Part shown: one piece after another, positions 6,566 through 12,723 of the stretch
Numbering within the stretch: position 1 is the first letter of the stretch
Layout of the letters: each line of letters starts with the position of its first letter
Assembly: GCA_035291645.1 (NCBI GenBank)
Contig: DATDRQ010000283.1
Coordinates: 1-16,050 of the forward strand
Source: DATDRQ01 sp035291645
Lineage (GTDB): Bacteria; Chloroflexota; Anaerolineae; Anaerolineales; UBA4823
Direction of reading: 5' to 3'
DNA length: 16,050 bases
Translations under genes and position numbers: made by a program
Notes under the pieces: generated by a model
Told to the model about the DNA's origin: nothing
Databases searched by the model: none
Seen by the model: the letters and a program-made list of their open reading frames with translations, nothing else

Positions 6566-7333
6566 ATGGATAAGCCCAACATGAAACGGCGTGATTTCCT
6601 GAAAGTTGCCGCCCTGGGTTCGGCGCTCGTCGGAGGCCTGCGCCTGGTACGCCTGACCTCAGCCTCTGAAACGGGTAGCAGCCCGCACAAATGGGCGATG
6701 GTGATCGACCAATCTAAATGCATCGGCTGCGGGTACTGCACCCTGGCCTGCCGGGCTCACAATGACGTATCGCCCGACATCTCCTGGAATCGGGTGCTCG
6801 AGGCCGGCAACGTCGGCGACAAGAAGGTTTTCCTGCCCCGGCCCTGTATGCATTGCGAGCATGCTCCCTGTGTCGAAGTCTGCATGGTGGGGGCGAGCTA
6901 CCGGCGCCCGGACGGGATCGTCATGATGGATTACGATAAGTGCATCGGCTGCCGCTATTGCGAGATCGCCTGCCCATACGGCGGCCGGGCTTTCAACTGG
7001 GAGGCCTTCAGCGGGCCAAACCCGGCCGTCCCGGAGTGGGGCCAGCCGGAGGTGGAGCGCCGCCCGCGCGGCGTGGTCGAGAAATGCTCCTTTTGCTACC
7101 ACCGCATCGACCGTGGTCTGGAGCTCGGTTTAGTGCCTGGAGTAGACGAAGCCGCGACGCCGGCCTGCGTGGTCGCCTGCCCTGTCCAGGCCCGCCTGTT
7201 CGGCGATCTGAACGACCCGGACTCGGCGGTCAGCCAGGCGCTAGCCAGCCATGCCTATTTCCAGTTACGCGAGGACCTGGGGACTTCTCCACGGGTATTC
7301 TACCTTCCGGCGGGTGAGGAGGCGACCACATGA
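6566..7333 (+). CDS. Tat-exported four-cluster ferredoxin subunit (NrfC/DsrO/DmsB-like)
   Basis: This 255-aa iron-sulfur protein begins with a twin-arginine signal (KRRDFLKVAALG, Arg8-Arg9). It has sixteen cysteines in the four-cluster arrangement of this family: C52/55/58/62, C94/97/102/106, C126/129/132/136, and C174/177 with C201/205. Four [4Fe-4S] clusters are expected. Such subunits relay electrons between an NrfD-type quinol-oxidising membrane protein and a catalytic or cytochrome subunit outside the membrane. The ATG lies 2 nt after the octahaem stop with GGGAGAG just upstream, and the gene overlaps the NrfD gene by 4 nt (ATGA), so the three are translated together. No molybdopterin catalytic subunit is encoded beside it, which points to a cytochrome-linked complex. 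Confidence 0.92.
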   Translation: MDKPNMKRRDFLKVAALGSALVGGLRLVRLTSASETGSSPHKWAMVIDQSKCIGCGYCTLACRAHNDVSPDISWNRVLEAGNVGDKKVFLPRPCMHCEHAPCVEVCMVGASYRRPDGIVMMDYDKCIGCRYCEIACPYGGRAFNWEAFSGPNPAVPEWGQPEVERRPRGVVEKCSFCYHRIDRGLELGLVPGVDEAATPACVVACPVQARLFGDLNDPDSAVSQALASHAYFQLREDLGTSPRVFYLPAGEEATT

Positions 7334-8577
7334 TGGCTATCCGTGCAAGAATCTTGGTGAAACCTTTTACCTTGTGGATAGGCTTCCTCGGCCTGGTCAT
7401 GGCGATCGGGGCAATTGCCGGGTTGATCGTGTTTGTCAAAGGGCTGGGGGTGACGAACCTGACCGACCTGGTCCCGTGGGGTCTGTGGATTACGATCGAC
7501 CTGTCGGCGATCGCCATGAGCGCGGGGGCCTTCCTGCTGTGCGCAGCCGTCTACCTGCTGGGTTTAAAACGCTTTCAGCCGGTGGCGCGCACGGCGACCT
7601 TTATCGGCCTGATCGGGTACAGCATGGCAGTGCTGACCCTGCTGCTGGACATCGGGCGCCCCGACCGCTTCTGGCACGCCCTGGTTTACTGGAACACCCA
7701 CTCGTTGTTGTGGGAAGTGACCATGTGCGTCACCCTATACCTGACCGTCCTGCTGCTGGAAACGGCTCCCATTTTTGGGAAGCTGCCCTGGTTGCAGCAG
7801 CGCTTCCCCGGGGTTTCCCGGCGTATGATCGGCGTCCACCATCTGGCCCCCTACCTGGCTCTAATTGGCCTGTTCCTATCGATGCTGCACCAGTCTTCGC
7901 TGGGGGCGACCTATGGAGTTTTAAAAGCCCGCCCGATCTGGTACCGTCCGGACCTGTCGGTGCTGTTCATGTATTCGGCGATCGTCGGTGGGCCGGCTCT
8001 GACCGTGCTGGTCTCGAAGCTGGCGGCTCGCCTGACCTCACGCGCTAACGTTAACGACGATGTACTGGAACGGGTGATGATCTTCATCGGTTGGGCGCTG
8101 GTCGGGTACATCTACTTCCGCTTCTGGGATTCGCTCTCGATGACCTATACCTACGAGCCCGGGAGGACCGAATCGCTGCGCATGCTGACGAAAGGGGTGT
8201 TGTCCTTTAACTTCTGGGTAGGCGAGATCCTGCTTGGGGCGGTGATCCCGGCCATCATCCTGCTGGTTCCCCGGCTGCGCCGGATAACCATCCTGCCCTT
8301 CATCGCTCTAGCCCTTGTGGTGGGCGGGGTGGTGGCTTATCGCTGGGACGTCAATATGGCGGGCCAGCTGGTCCTGCTCACTTATCTGCCCCAGGAGATC
8401 GAGGCGATCTACACCCATTACGTCCCCTCGTTAATCGAATTCCTGAGCGGGGCCGGGATTGTGGCGTACGGGGTCCTGGCGGTGTCGCTGGGCGTCTATC
8501 ACCTGGGCATCGTCGACCATCGCCAGGTGGAGGAAGAGGTGGAGGCAACCCTCCCGGTAGCGGCGGCTGCCGATTAA
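7330..8577 (+). CDS. NrfD/HybB-family quinol-interacting integral membrane subunit
   Basis: This 415-aa polytopic protein has about ten membrane helices, matching the longer HybB/DsrP/ActC-like branch of the NrfD family rather than the eight-helix NrfD/PsrC form. Typical segments seen are the WGLWITIDLSAIAMSAGAF helix, the LDIGRPDRFWHAL loop and a His-containing segment VHHLAPYLALIG. These proteins bind menaquinol or quinone without haem and pass electrons to the partner ferredoxin subunit, in some complexes with ion translocation. The start ATG at 7330 overlaps the previous stop (ATGA). It is the last gene of the operon, closed 12 nt later by a perfect hairpin. Confidence 0.92.
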   Translation: MMAIRARILVKPFTLWIGFLGLVMAIGAIAGLIVFVKGLGVTNLTDLVPWGLWITIDLSAIAMSAGAFLLCAAVYLLGLKRFQPVARTATFIGLIGYSMAVLTLLLDIGRPDRFWHALVYWNTHSLLWEVTMCVTLYLTVLLLETAPIFGKLPWLQQRFPGVSRRMIGVHHLAPYLALIGLFLSMLHQSSLGATYGVLKARPIWYRPDLSVLFMYSAIVGGPALTVLVSKLAARLTSRANVNDDVLERVMIFIGWALVGYIYFRFWDSLSMTYTYEPGRTESLRMLTKGVLSFNFWVGEILLGAVIPAIILLVPRLRRITILPFIALALVVGGVVAYRWDVNMAGQLVLLTYLPQEIEAIYTHYVPSLIEFLSGAGIVAYGVLAVSLGVYHLGIVDHRQVEEEVEATLPVAAAAD

Positions 8578-8589
8578 AAGAGAAGCAAT

Positions 8590-8624
8590 GGGGAGATGTG
8601 GGCGAAGCCCGCCCACATCTCCCC
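8590..8624. terminator. Bidirectional terminator between convergent operons
   Basis: GGGGAGATGTGGGCG (8590-8604) and CGCCCACATCTCCCC (8610-8624) are exact reverse complements, a 15-bp stem with loop AAGCC. It starts 12 nt after the NrfD stop. It has little T-run on either strand, but position and stability argue for transcription termination from both sides. Confidence 0.65.
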
Positions 8625-8630
8625 TTCACC

Positions 8631-8670
8631 ACTGGTTGGCGATCCACAGGGGGCAAGGACGCCAACCAGT
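8631..8670. repeat. Second perfect inverted repeat in the convergent gap
   Basis: ACTGGTTGGCG (8631-8641) and CGCCAACCAGT (8660-8670) are exact 11-bp reverse complements around an 18-nt loop. It begins 6 nt after the first hairpin and lies 34 nt beyond the minus-strand stop at 8704. It may terminate the minus-strand operon, be an mRNA-stabilising 3' structure, or bind a protein. No T-run follows it on the minus strand. Confidence 0.5.
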
Positions 8671-8703
8671 TATGATCCCATCGTTTACTCAAGAAGCTGT
8701 CGT

Positions 8704-9903
8704 TTACTGTTCTGGGGCTCCGGCGGCGATCCACTCGACTACAAGCGCCAGCTCCTCCGGGCTGAGCTGCCCGGCGTGGCTGCCGGCGGATTGCACGGCG
8801 ACCAGACGGCTGGCATCCGCATCGCCCGGGACGACCGCCGGGCCGGAATCTCCGCCTTGCAGGGCGCCCTGGTATGAGGAGAGTTCCAGACCAGCAATCG
8901 GGCTGGCGCCGTGGCAGGAGGTGCACCTGGCGGCGAGTAGAGGCCCGACGCATTCGTTCCAGTTCAGGGCGGCAGATTGCTCCCCGGGGGTGAGTGTGGG
9001 CAGGGCGGTCGGCAGCGGGGTGGGCGTCAGGGGGACGAACACCTCGACCTGCTCTTCTTCCGGTGGATCGTAAGCGATGGCGGTCTCTTCGAAGGTCACG
9101 AAGTAATAGATACCGATCAGCAGGACGGCGGCGAGGACGGCAAAGGTGGGCAGGAAAAGGCGCGCCCGCTGGGCGATGCCCTCCCGCGTGACCTGTGGCC
9201 GGGCGGTGCCGGCTTTGAGATCGGCCAGTTCGAGGGGGTGCTCGTGGAGCATCTCCTCCTCGGTCAGGTAACCGGAAAACATGCTGCGATTGCGGTGGCG
9301 GATGATCACGTGGTACAGGTGCCACAGGATGATCGCCAGGACTGCCAGCAAGGCTTCGCCTCCGTGGGCTGCCTTGGCAGCCGGGACGAATTGCCCGGGC
9401 AGGATATTGGTGGTGGCGATTGGGTTCCACATCATGAAACCGGTGACGACCATCACCACCGTCCCCCAAACGACGGCCCAATACTCGGCTTTCTCCTCGA
9501 AGCTGTAGCGCCCCTGTTGGGAAGGTCGTTTCTCCAATCCAACGTAATATTTGAAGGTCTGAAAGGCGTTGCGCACATCTTCCATACCCGGGAGCATGGT
9601 CATCCGTTTACGCTCGACGTAGATGCGGTAACCGACCGCGCCGAGGTGGTAAATGCAGACGATCATCATGACGATGGCAGAAGCGTGATGAATCCAGCGC
9701 ACGTTGGAAATCCCGCCCAAGGCCACCACGATCCCCTGAGAAAGCGGCGAGGCGGCGAACTTCTGCACCAGCCCCGTGATCGCCAGGATGGTGAAGCTGG
9801 CCATAAATATCCAGTGCTCGGCGCGCTCGGCGGTGGTAAACCGCAGGTACGAGGGTGACTTTAGTTCTTCAGGCTGGCTGGCAGGTTGGGCCGTTTCACT
9901 CAT
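8704..9903 (-). CDS. Cytochrome b (FdhI/b561-like) fused to a C-terminal monohaem cytochrome c domain
   Basis: This 399-aa protein has four membrane helices in the N-terminal part with histidines suited to two b haems: H30 (AEHW), H72/H73 (RWIHHAS), H86, H180 (KAAHGGEA), H195 and H198 (WHLYH). This is the layout of formate-dehydrogenase gamma/hydrogenase cytochrome b subunits. A fifth helix (248-269), an acidic stretch and a Pro/Thr linker (about 290-307) carry a small c-type domain with CTSCH (C327-H331), resembling planctomycete-type cytochrome c domains. The start is set at ATG 9903, which overlaps the preceding gene's stop by 8 nt and has GGAGGAAGAAG upstream; an in-frame Met at 9945 would overlap far more. 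It likely carries electrons between the quinone pool and the nonahaem partner. Confidence 0.88.
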   Translation of the reverse strand: MSETAQPASQPEELKSPSYLRFTTAERAEHWIFMASFTILAITGLVQKFAASPLSQGIVVALGGISNVRWIHHASAIVMMIVCIYHLGAVGYRIYVERKRMTMLPGMEDVRNAFQTFKYYVGLEKRPSQQGRYSFEEKAEYWAVVWGTVVMVVTGFMMWNPIATTNILPGQFVPAAKAAHGGEALLAVLAIILWHLYHVIIRHRNRSMFSGYLTEEEMLHEHPLELADLKAGTARPQVTREGIAQRARLFLPTFAVLAAVLLIGIYYFVTFEETAIAYDPPEEEQVEVFVPLTPTPLPTALPTLTPGEQSAALNWNECVGPLLAARCTSCHGASPIAGLELSSYQGALQGGDSGPAVVPGDADASRLVAVQSAGSHAGQLSPEELALVVEWIAAGAPEQ

Positions 9904-11050
9904 GGTTCTTCTTCCTCCGGCGGTTGAGGATGCGCCGGCTGGCATCGCCGACGACGAAGATCGCCATTCCGCCGAGGACTGCGGGGATAAAGAATTTGTA
10001 GAACAGGTTGGTGAAGTAAACCGCCGGGTAATGTTCCCGGTCCGGCTGGTAGTGACTCAACCAGGCATCGGTGAAGCTCGGCGAAGCGTCCGGATGGCAC
10101 TTGCGGCAGGTGTCGAGCAAGTTTTCTTTCATGACCTGGCTCTCCTGCTCGTCAACCTTCCGCATGTCATGGACCCCGTGGCAATCGATGCAGACCGGTG
10201 TGTTCACCTCCTGGTCTGGGAAGCTTTGGTCGAAGATGACCGTCGTGCCGTGAAAATCGGCCACATAGCTCTCGAAAACGTTGGTGCTGATGCCATACTT
10301 CTGCATCAGATCTTCGTCGGCGTGGCAGCGGGCGCAGATCTGGGGCGAGAACAGGTGGAATGGCTGATTGGATGGGCCGGAGACGTTGTGCACGCCGTGG
10401 CAGTCTATGCAGGTGGGCACATCCGGGTTGCCCTCCCCGATCAGCGCCTCGCCGTGCACACTGTCTGTGTAAGTCTCGTAGATAGTCGAGTGGCAGCGCC
10501 GGCAGGTTTCTGGGATGTGGGTGCGCGGCACCGCGGGATCCTGGACATCGTGGGCGCCGTGACAATCTGTGCAGACGGCGGCGTTTTCGTTCCCCTCGGC
10601 CAGCGCCTGCTGGTGCACGCTGTCCAATGTTTTTTCATACATCGCCTGGTGGCAGCGAGCGCAGCTCTGGTAATAATTCAGGGAGAGGTCGCGGCGCGTT
10701 TCTGCTTCGAGCGGCGGGTGGGGAAACTCGCGGATGCCGGTGTGGCATTGAACGCAGGCGTAGCCCTGCTGCCCGTGTATAGAATTATTGTAGACCTCCG
10801 GATCGACGGTCAGGAAAAGCACCTCGCCGGATGGCAGCGTGGTCTGCATGTCCGGGGTCGCATGGCAGGAGAGACAGTACTCGTTCGATACGCCCGGCTG
10901 CCCGCTGGTCCTGCCAGGCTGTTCGACCTGGGGGGGTGGTTCCGTGGGAGTCTGGGCTGCAGCCGGCTGGTAAGTCGTCAGGATGATGGTCAGAAAAGCC
11001 AGGCAAAGAATGCCTGCCAATCCGATCTTTCTGATTGGTTTCAAAGTCAT
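9896..11050 (-). CDS. Membrane-anchored nonahaem cytochrome c
   Basis: This 384-aa protein (from ATG 11050) has a signal peptide (1-32, ending PAAAQ), a Pro/Gln linker, nine CXXCH motifs starting at C59, C99, C130, C160, C183, C214, C239, C287 and C315, and a C-terminal membrane helix (about 352-369) with a basic tail. Residues 127-295 are a triplicated diheme unit: a C-x-R-CH motif, an SVHG/DFHG segment, then C-(T/I)-DCHG-(A/V)-H. The start is uncertain. GGAGG lies only 1 nt from this ATG, but 7 nt from an in-frame TTG two codons later (11044), which is the better-spaced start. An upstream Met at 11137 has no ribosome site. It is followed by, and overlaps, the cytochrome b-c gene, so the two form one unit. 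Confidence 0.9.
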   Translation of the reverse strand: MTLKPIRKIGLAGILCLAFLTIILTTYQPAAAQTPTEPPPQVEQPGRTSGQPGVSNEYCLSCHATPDMQTTLPSGEVLFLTVDPEVYNNSIHGQQGYACVQCHTGIREFPHPPLEAETRRDLSLNYYQSCARCHQAMYEKTLDSVHQQALAEGNENAAVCTDCHGAHDVQDPAVPRTHIPETCRRCHSTIYETYTDSVHGEALIGEGNPDVPTCIDCHGVHNVSGPSNQPFHLFSPQICARCHADEDLMQKYGISTNVFESYVADFHGTTVIFDQSFPDQEVNTPVCIDCHGVHDMRKVDEQESQVMKENLLDTCRKCHPDASPSFTDAWLSHYQPDREHYPAVYFTNLFYKFFIPAVLGGMAIFVVGDASRRILNRRRKKNHE

Positions 11051-11342
11051 CCCTCCAAGCAGAGAAGATGATGGCCGGTGCATGCGCGCTTCTGCACGGG
11101 TCAACCGCTCCGTCCGATTTCCGATCGATTTTGGCATTTGTTATCGGTGCCCACGAGTATATGGGTAATTCGCAGTATATATTTTACCCCATGTCTCCGC
11201 CTTGCCGATGGCCGGTCACGCCCGACATGTCATGGTCGATGGGTGACAAAAATCACATATTTCTTCTTAAGGTTACTTTTCGCTGGGGCTATTTGGCGAA
11301 TGGATTGCCCGTTCTTGCGCAGGGTTTTCTTAAAGTCAGAAG

Positions 11343-11481
11343 CAGCTGTCATTGCGAGCCGCCGAGGCCTTGCGAGGCGGCGAAGCAATCTCCCCATGCA
11401 ATCCCCGAATTGCGTGAGGAGATTTCGTGCAAACAAGTTTGCTTCGACCGGCAAAGAACGCCGGTCTCGCAATGACAGCTG
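11343..11481. repeat. MITE-like palindromic repeat with 16-bp perfect ends
   Basis: CAGCTGTCATTGCGAG (11343-11358) and CTCGCAATGACAGCTG (11466-11481) are exact inverted ends of a 139-nt element with no coding capacity. Inside are further foldbacks, for example GCCGCC with GGCGGC and GCAATCTCC with GGAGATTT. The TCATTGCGAG...GAAGCAATC pattern is a known kind of dispersed repeat in several bacterial phyla, including Chloroflexota. It lies between two promoters and could move, terminate or stabilise transcripts. Only one copy is in the window and no target-site duplication is evident. Confidence 0.75.
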
Positions 11482-11528
11482 GCAATGTTTTCGGATTTCA
11501 AAGAAAGCCGTGCGTTCTTCTGGGAGAT

Positions 11529-11561
11529 CGCTGTACTAAAAATGGTACAGCGCGATATAAT
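11529..11561 (+). promoter_or_regulatory. Promoter with overlapping operator for the XRE-cupin regulator
   Basis: A perfect dyad CGCTGTAC (11529-11536) and GTACAGCG (11545-11552) with an AT-rich 8-nt centre sits where the -35 box should be. It lies just upstream of a consensus -10, TATAAT (11556-11561). The likely transcript start is near 11568, 53 nt before the ATG. Position and symmetry suit a dimeric HTH regulator controlling its own promoter. Confidence 0.6.
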
Positions 11562-11620
11562 CTTCCAAAATAACGCATGCGGCAGGTAAGGCGGGGGCGT
11601 CAGGCTTCCCGGGAGGCGAC

Positions 11621-12253
11621 ATGAAGGTCGAACTCGAAGTCCCTTCGATCGATGTAGGCCAGCGATTAAGGGAGCTGCGCCAGGAGCGCGGCAAGTCGAT
11701 GCGATCGCTGGCCCGCACCAGCGGTTTATCCACGAACGCCTTGAGCATGATCGAGCGGGGGCGCACCTCGCCATCCGTGAGCACTCTGTACAAGCTCGCC
11801 GATGCACTGGAAGTGCCGATCACGGCCTTCTTCCGCGCCGAACCCCCTCGCCAGCAGGTCGTCTACTGCCAGGCGAGCGGGCGTACACGGGTGGATTTCC
11901 AGCGCGGGCAGTGGCAGGGATTGGGTGGTGAAGCGTTCATCGGCCGCGTGGAGCCGTTCCTGCTCAGCCTGGAGGCCGGCGCAAGCAGCGGTCCATTCGG
12001 GATGATCCACTCTGGCTCCGAATTCGTCCTGCTCCTCGAAGGCCATCTCGAATACGAGATCGAAGCCGATCGCTATACGCTCAACGAAGGGGATTCGCTG
12101 ATCTTTGCCGCCCGGTTACGCCATCGCTGGCGCAACCCTGGAAAAACTCGGGCGAGTTTCCTGGTCGTGCTATCCTGTTTCGAGGAGAACGAACGTCCCA
12201 GCGAATTCCACCTCACCTCCGGTCAGAAGGGGGCGGAGGAGGCGTTGACATAG
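11621..12253 (+). CDS. XRE-family transcriptional regulator with C-terminal cupin domain
   Basis: This 210-aa protein combines an XRE helix-turn-helix (about 11-67: GQRLRELRQERG, SLARTSGLS, ALSMIERGRTSPSVSTLYKLADAL) with a double-stranded beta-helix cupin sensor domain (about 105-190: GPFGMIHSGSEFVLLLEG, LNEGDSLIF, RHRWRNPG). Members of this architecture (PuuR/SutR-like) sense small molecules through the cupin and often autoregulate. The ATG has GGGAGG 4 nt upstream and a promoter/operator 60-90 nt before it. No co-directional gene follows for about 470 nt, so its targets other than itself are not visible. The effector is unknown. Confidence 0.92.
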   Translation: MKVELEVPSIDVGQRLRELRQERGKSMRSLARTSGLSTNALSMIERGRTSPSVSTLYKLADALEVPITAFFRAEPPRQQVVYCQASGRTRVDFQRGQWQGLGGEAFIGRVEPFLLSLEAGASSGPFGMIHSGSEFVLLLEGHLEYEIEADRYTLNEGDSLIFAARLRHRWRNPGKTRASFLVVLSCFEENERPSEFHLTSGQKGAEEALT

Positions 12254-12269
12254 GACCCGGGCTGCCGCG

Positions 12270-12521
12270 AGCTGCGGAACAGGATTCCAATCCGCTCATC
12301 GCCAGGGGGAATCTGGCCTCCCAGCCGTCCAGTGGGATGGCAACTTCCGTCGAACCCCAATCCAGGTCCGTTGCCAGGCTGTAGCGGATTGCCCGTCCTT
12401 TATCCAGATCGTAGACCGTGATCTGAACTGCGGATTCGTAGGATTGGCGGAAGGTGGGCCAGTGCAGGGTTGCCAGCTGCCTGCCGTCCGGGCGCCAGGC
12501 CAGGTTATAGACCGGCTCCAT
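12270..12521 (-). pseudogene. Remnant of a WD40/TolB-like beta-propeller gene
   Basis: A minus-strand segment of about 80 codons has coding-like codon use and a propeller-type motif, VYNLAWRPDGRQLATLHW, followed by VQITVYDLDKGRAI. It begins at a Met (12521) with an in-frame TAG seven codons upstream and no spaced ribosome site. Downstream its frame becomes low-complexity Pro/Ser as it runs antisense into the XRE gene. Both ends of a normal propeller protein are missing. I read it as a decayed fragment; a short real gene is possible. Confidence 0.4.
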
Positions 12522-12537
12522 CTCCGTTCCTGCTCCA

Positions 12538-12546
12538 TGCTATAAT
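12538..12546 (+). promoter_or_regulatory. Extended -10 promoter for aspS
   Basis: TGC-TATAAT (TG at 12538-12539, TATAAT 12541-12546) is a consensus extended -10 element, with no clear -35 box. A start near 12553 would give a leader of about 170 nt before the aspS ATG at 12724. The leader contains a terminator-like hairpin. Confidence 0.5.
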
Positions 12547-12667
12547 TGCGCCATGTCACCTACCTGGGTCGCGCGTCCGAATGCTAATCTGCCGGTCAAT
12601 AATCCCCTCTTGCGCCGGGCAGCTGGCCGCGCGGTTCCAGGATGCTGATACCCGGACTTGCCAGCCG

Positions 12668-12704
12668 ATCGCCCGACGCAAACCCGCGAAGGGCGATTTA
12701 TTTT
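12668..12704 (+). promoter_or_regulatory. Possible attenuator hairpin in the aspS leader
   Basis: ATCGCCC (12668-12674) pairs with GGGCGAT (12691-12697) around a 16-nt loop and is followed by TTATTTT (12698-12704), 20 nt before the aspS ATG. The form is that of an intrinsic terminator. No T-box signature was seen. It could be an attenuator or only a leader structure. Confidence 0.35.
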
Positions 12705-12723
12705 GCCTTGTGGAGAGGAAGCC

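Larger units (their letters stand above)
11051..11620. other. Intergenic region, 570 nt, between divergent genes
   Basis: Besides the repeat at 11343-11481 and the XRE promoter/operator (annotated separately), this region must hold the promoter of the minus-strand cytochrome operon. On the minus strand TATACT appears twice (11161-11156 and 11179-11174), 18 nt apart, about 110-130 nt upstream of the start codon. No good -35 box is visible for either. The open frames here lack ribosome sites and cross the repeat, so I do not call genes. Confidence 0.4.

Noticed and set aside
8378..9481. 367-codon minus-strand frame over the NrfD end and cytochrome b-c gene
   Set aside because: Arg/Pro-rich translation, crosses the convergent hairpins, and overlaps two supported genes in the wrong frame.
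8977..9858. 293-codon plus-strand frame opposite the cytochrome b-c gene
   Set aside because: Antisense to a well-supported gene; its composition is rich in Gly, His and Asp with no motif.
9776..11071. 431-codon plus-strand frame opposite the nonahaem cytochrome
   Set aside because: It mirrors the CXXCH-bearing gene on the minus strand, has no ribosome site and shows no family features.
11343..11481. CRISPR array
   Set aside because: The region has one inverted-repeat element and no regularly spaced direct repeats with unique spacers.
12553..12723. T-box riboswitch before aspS
   Set aside because: No T-box conserved stretch or specifier hairpin was seen; only a terminator-like stem.
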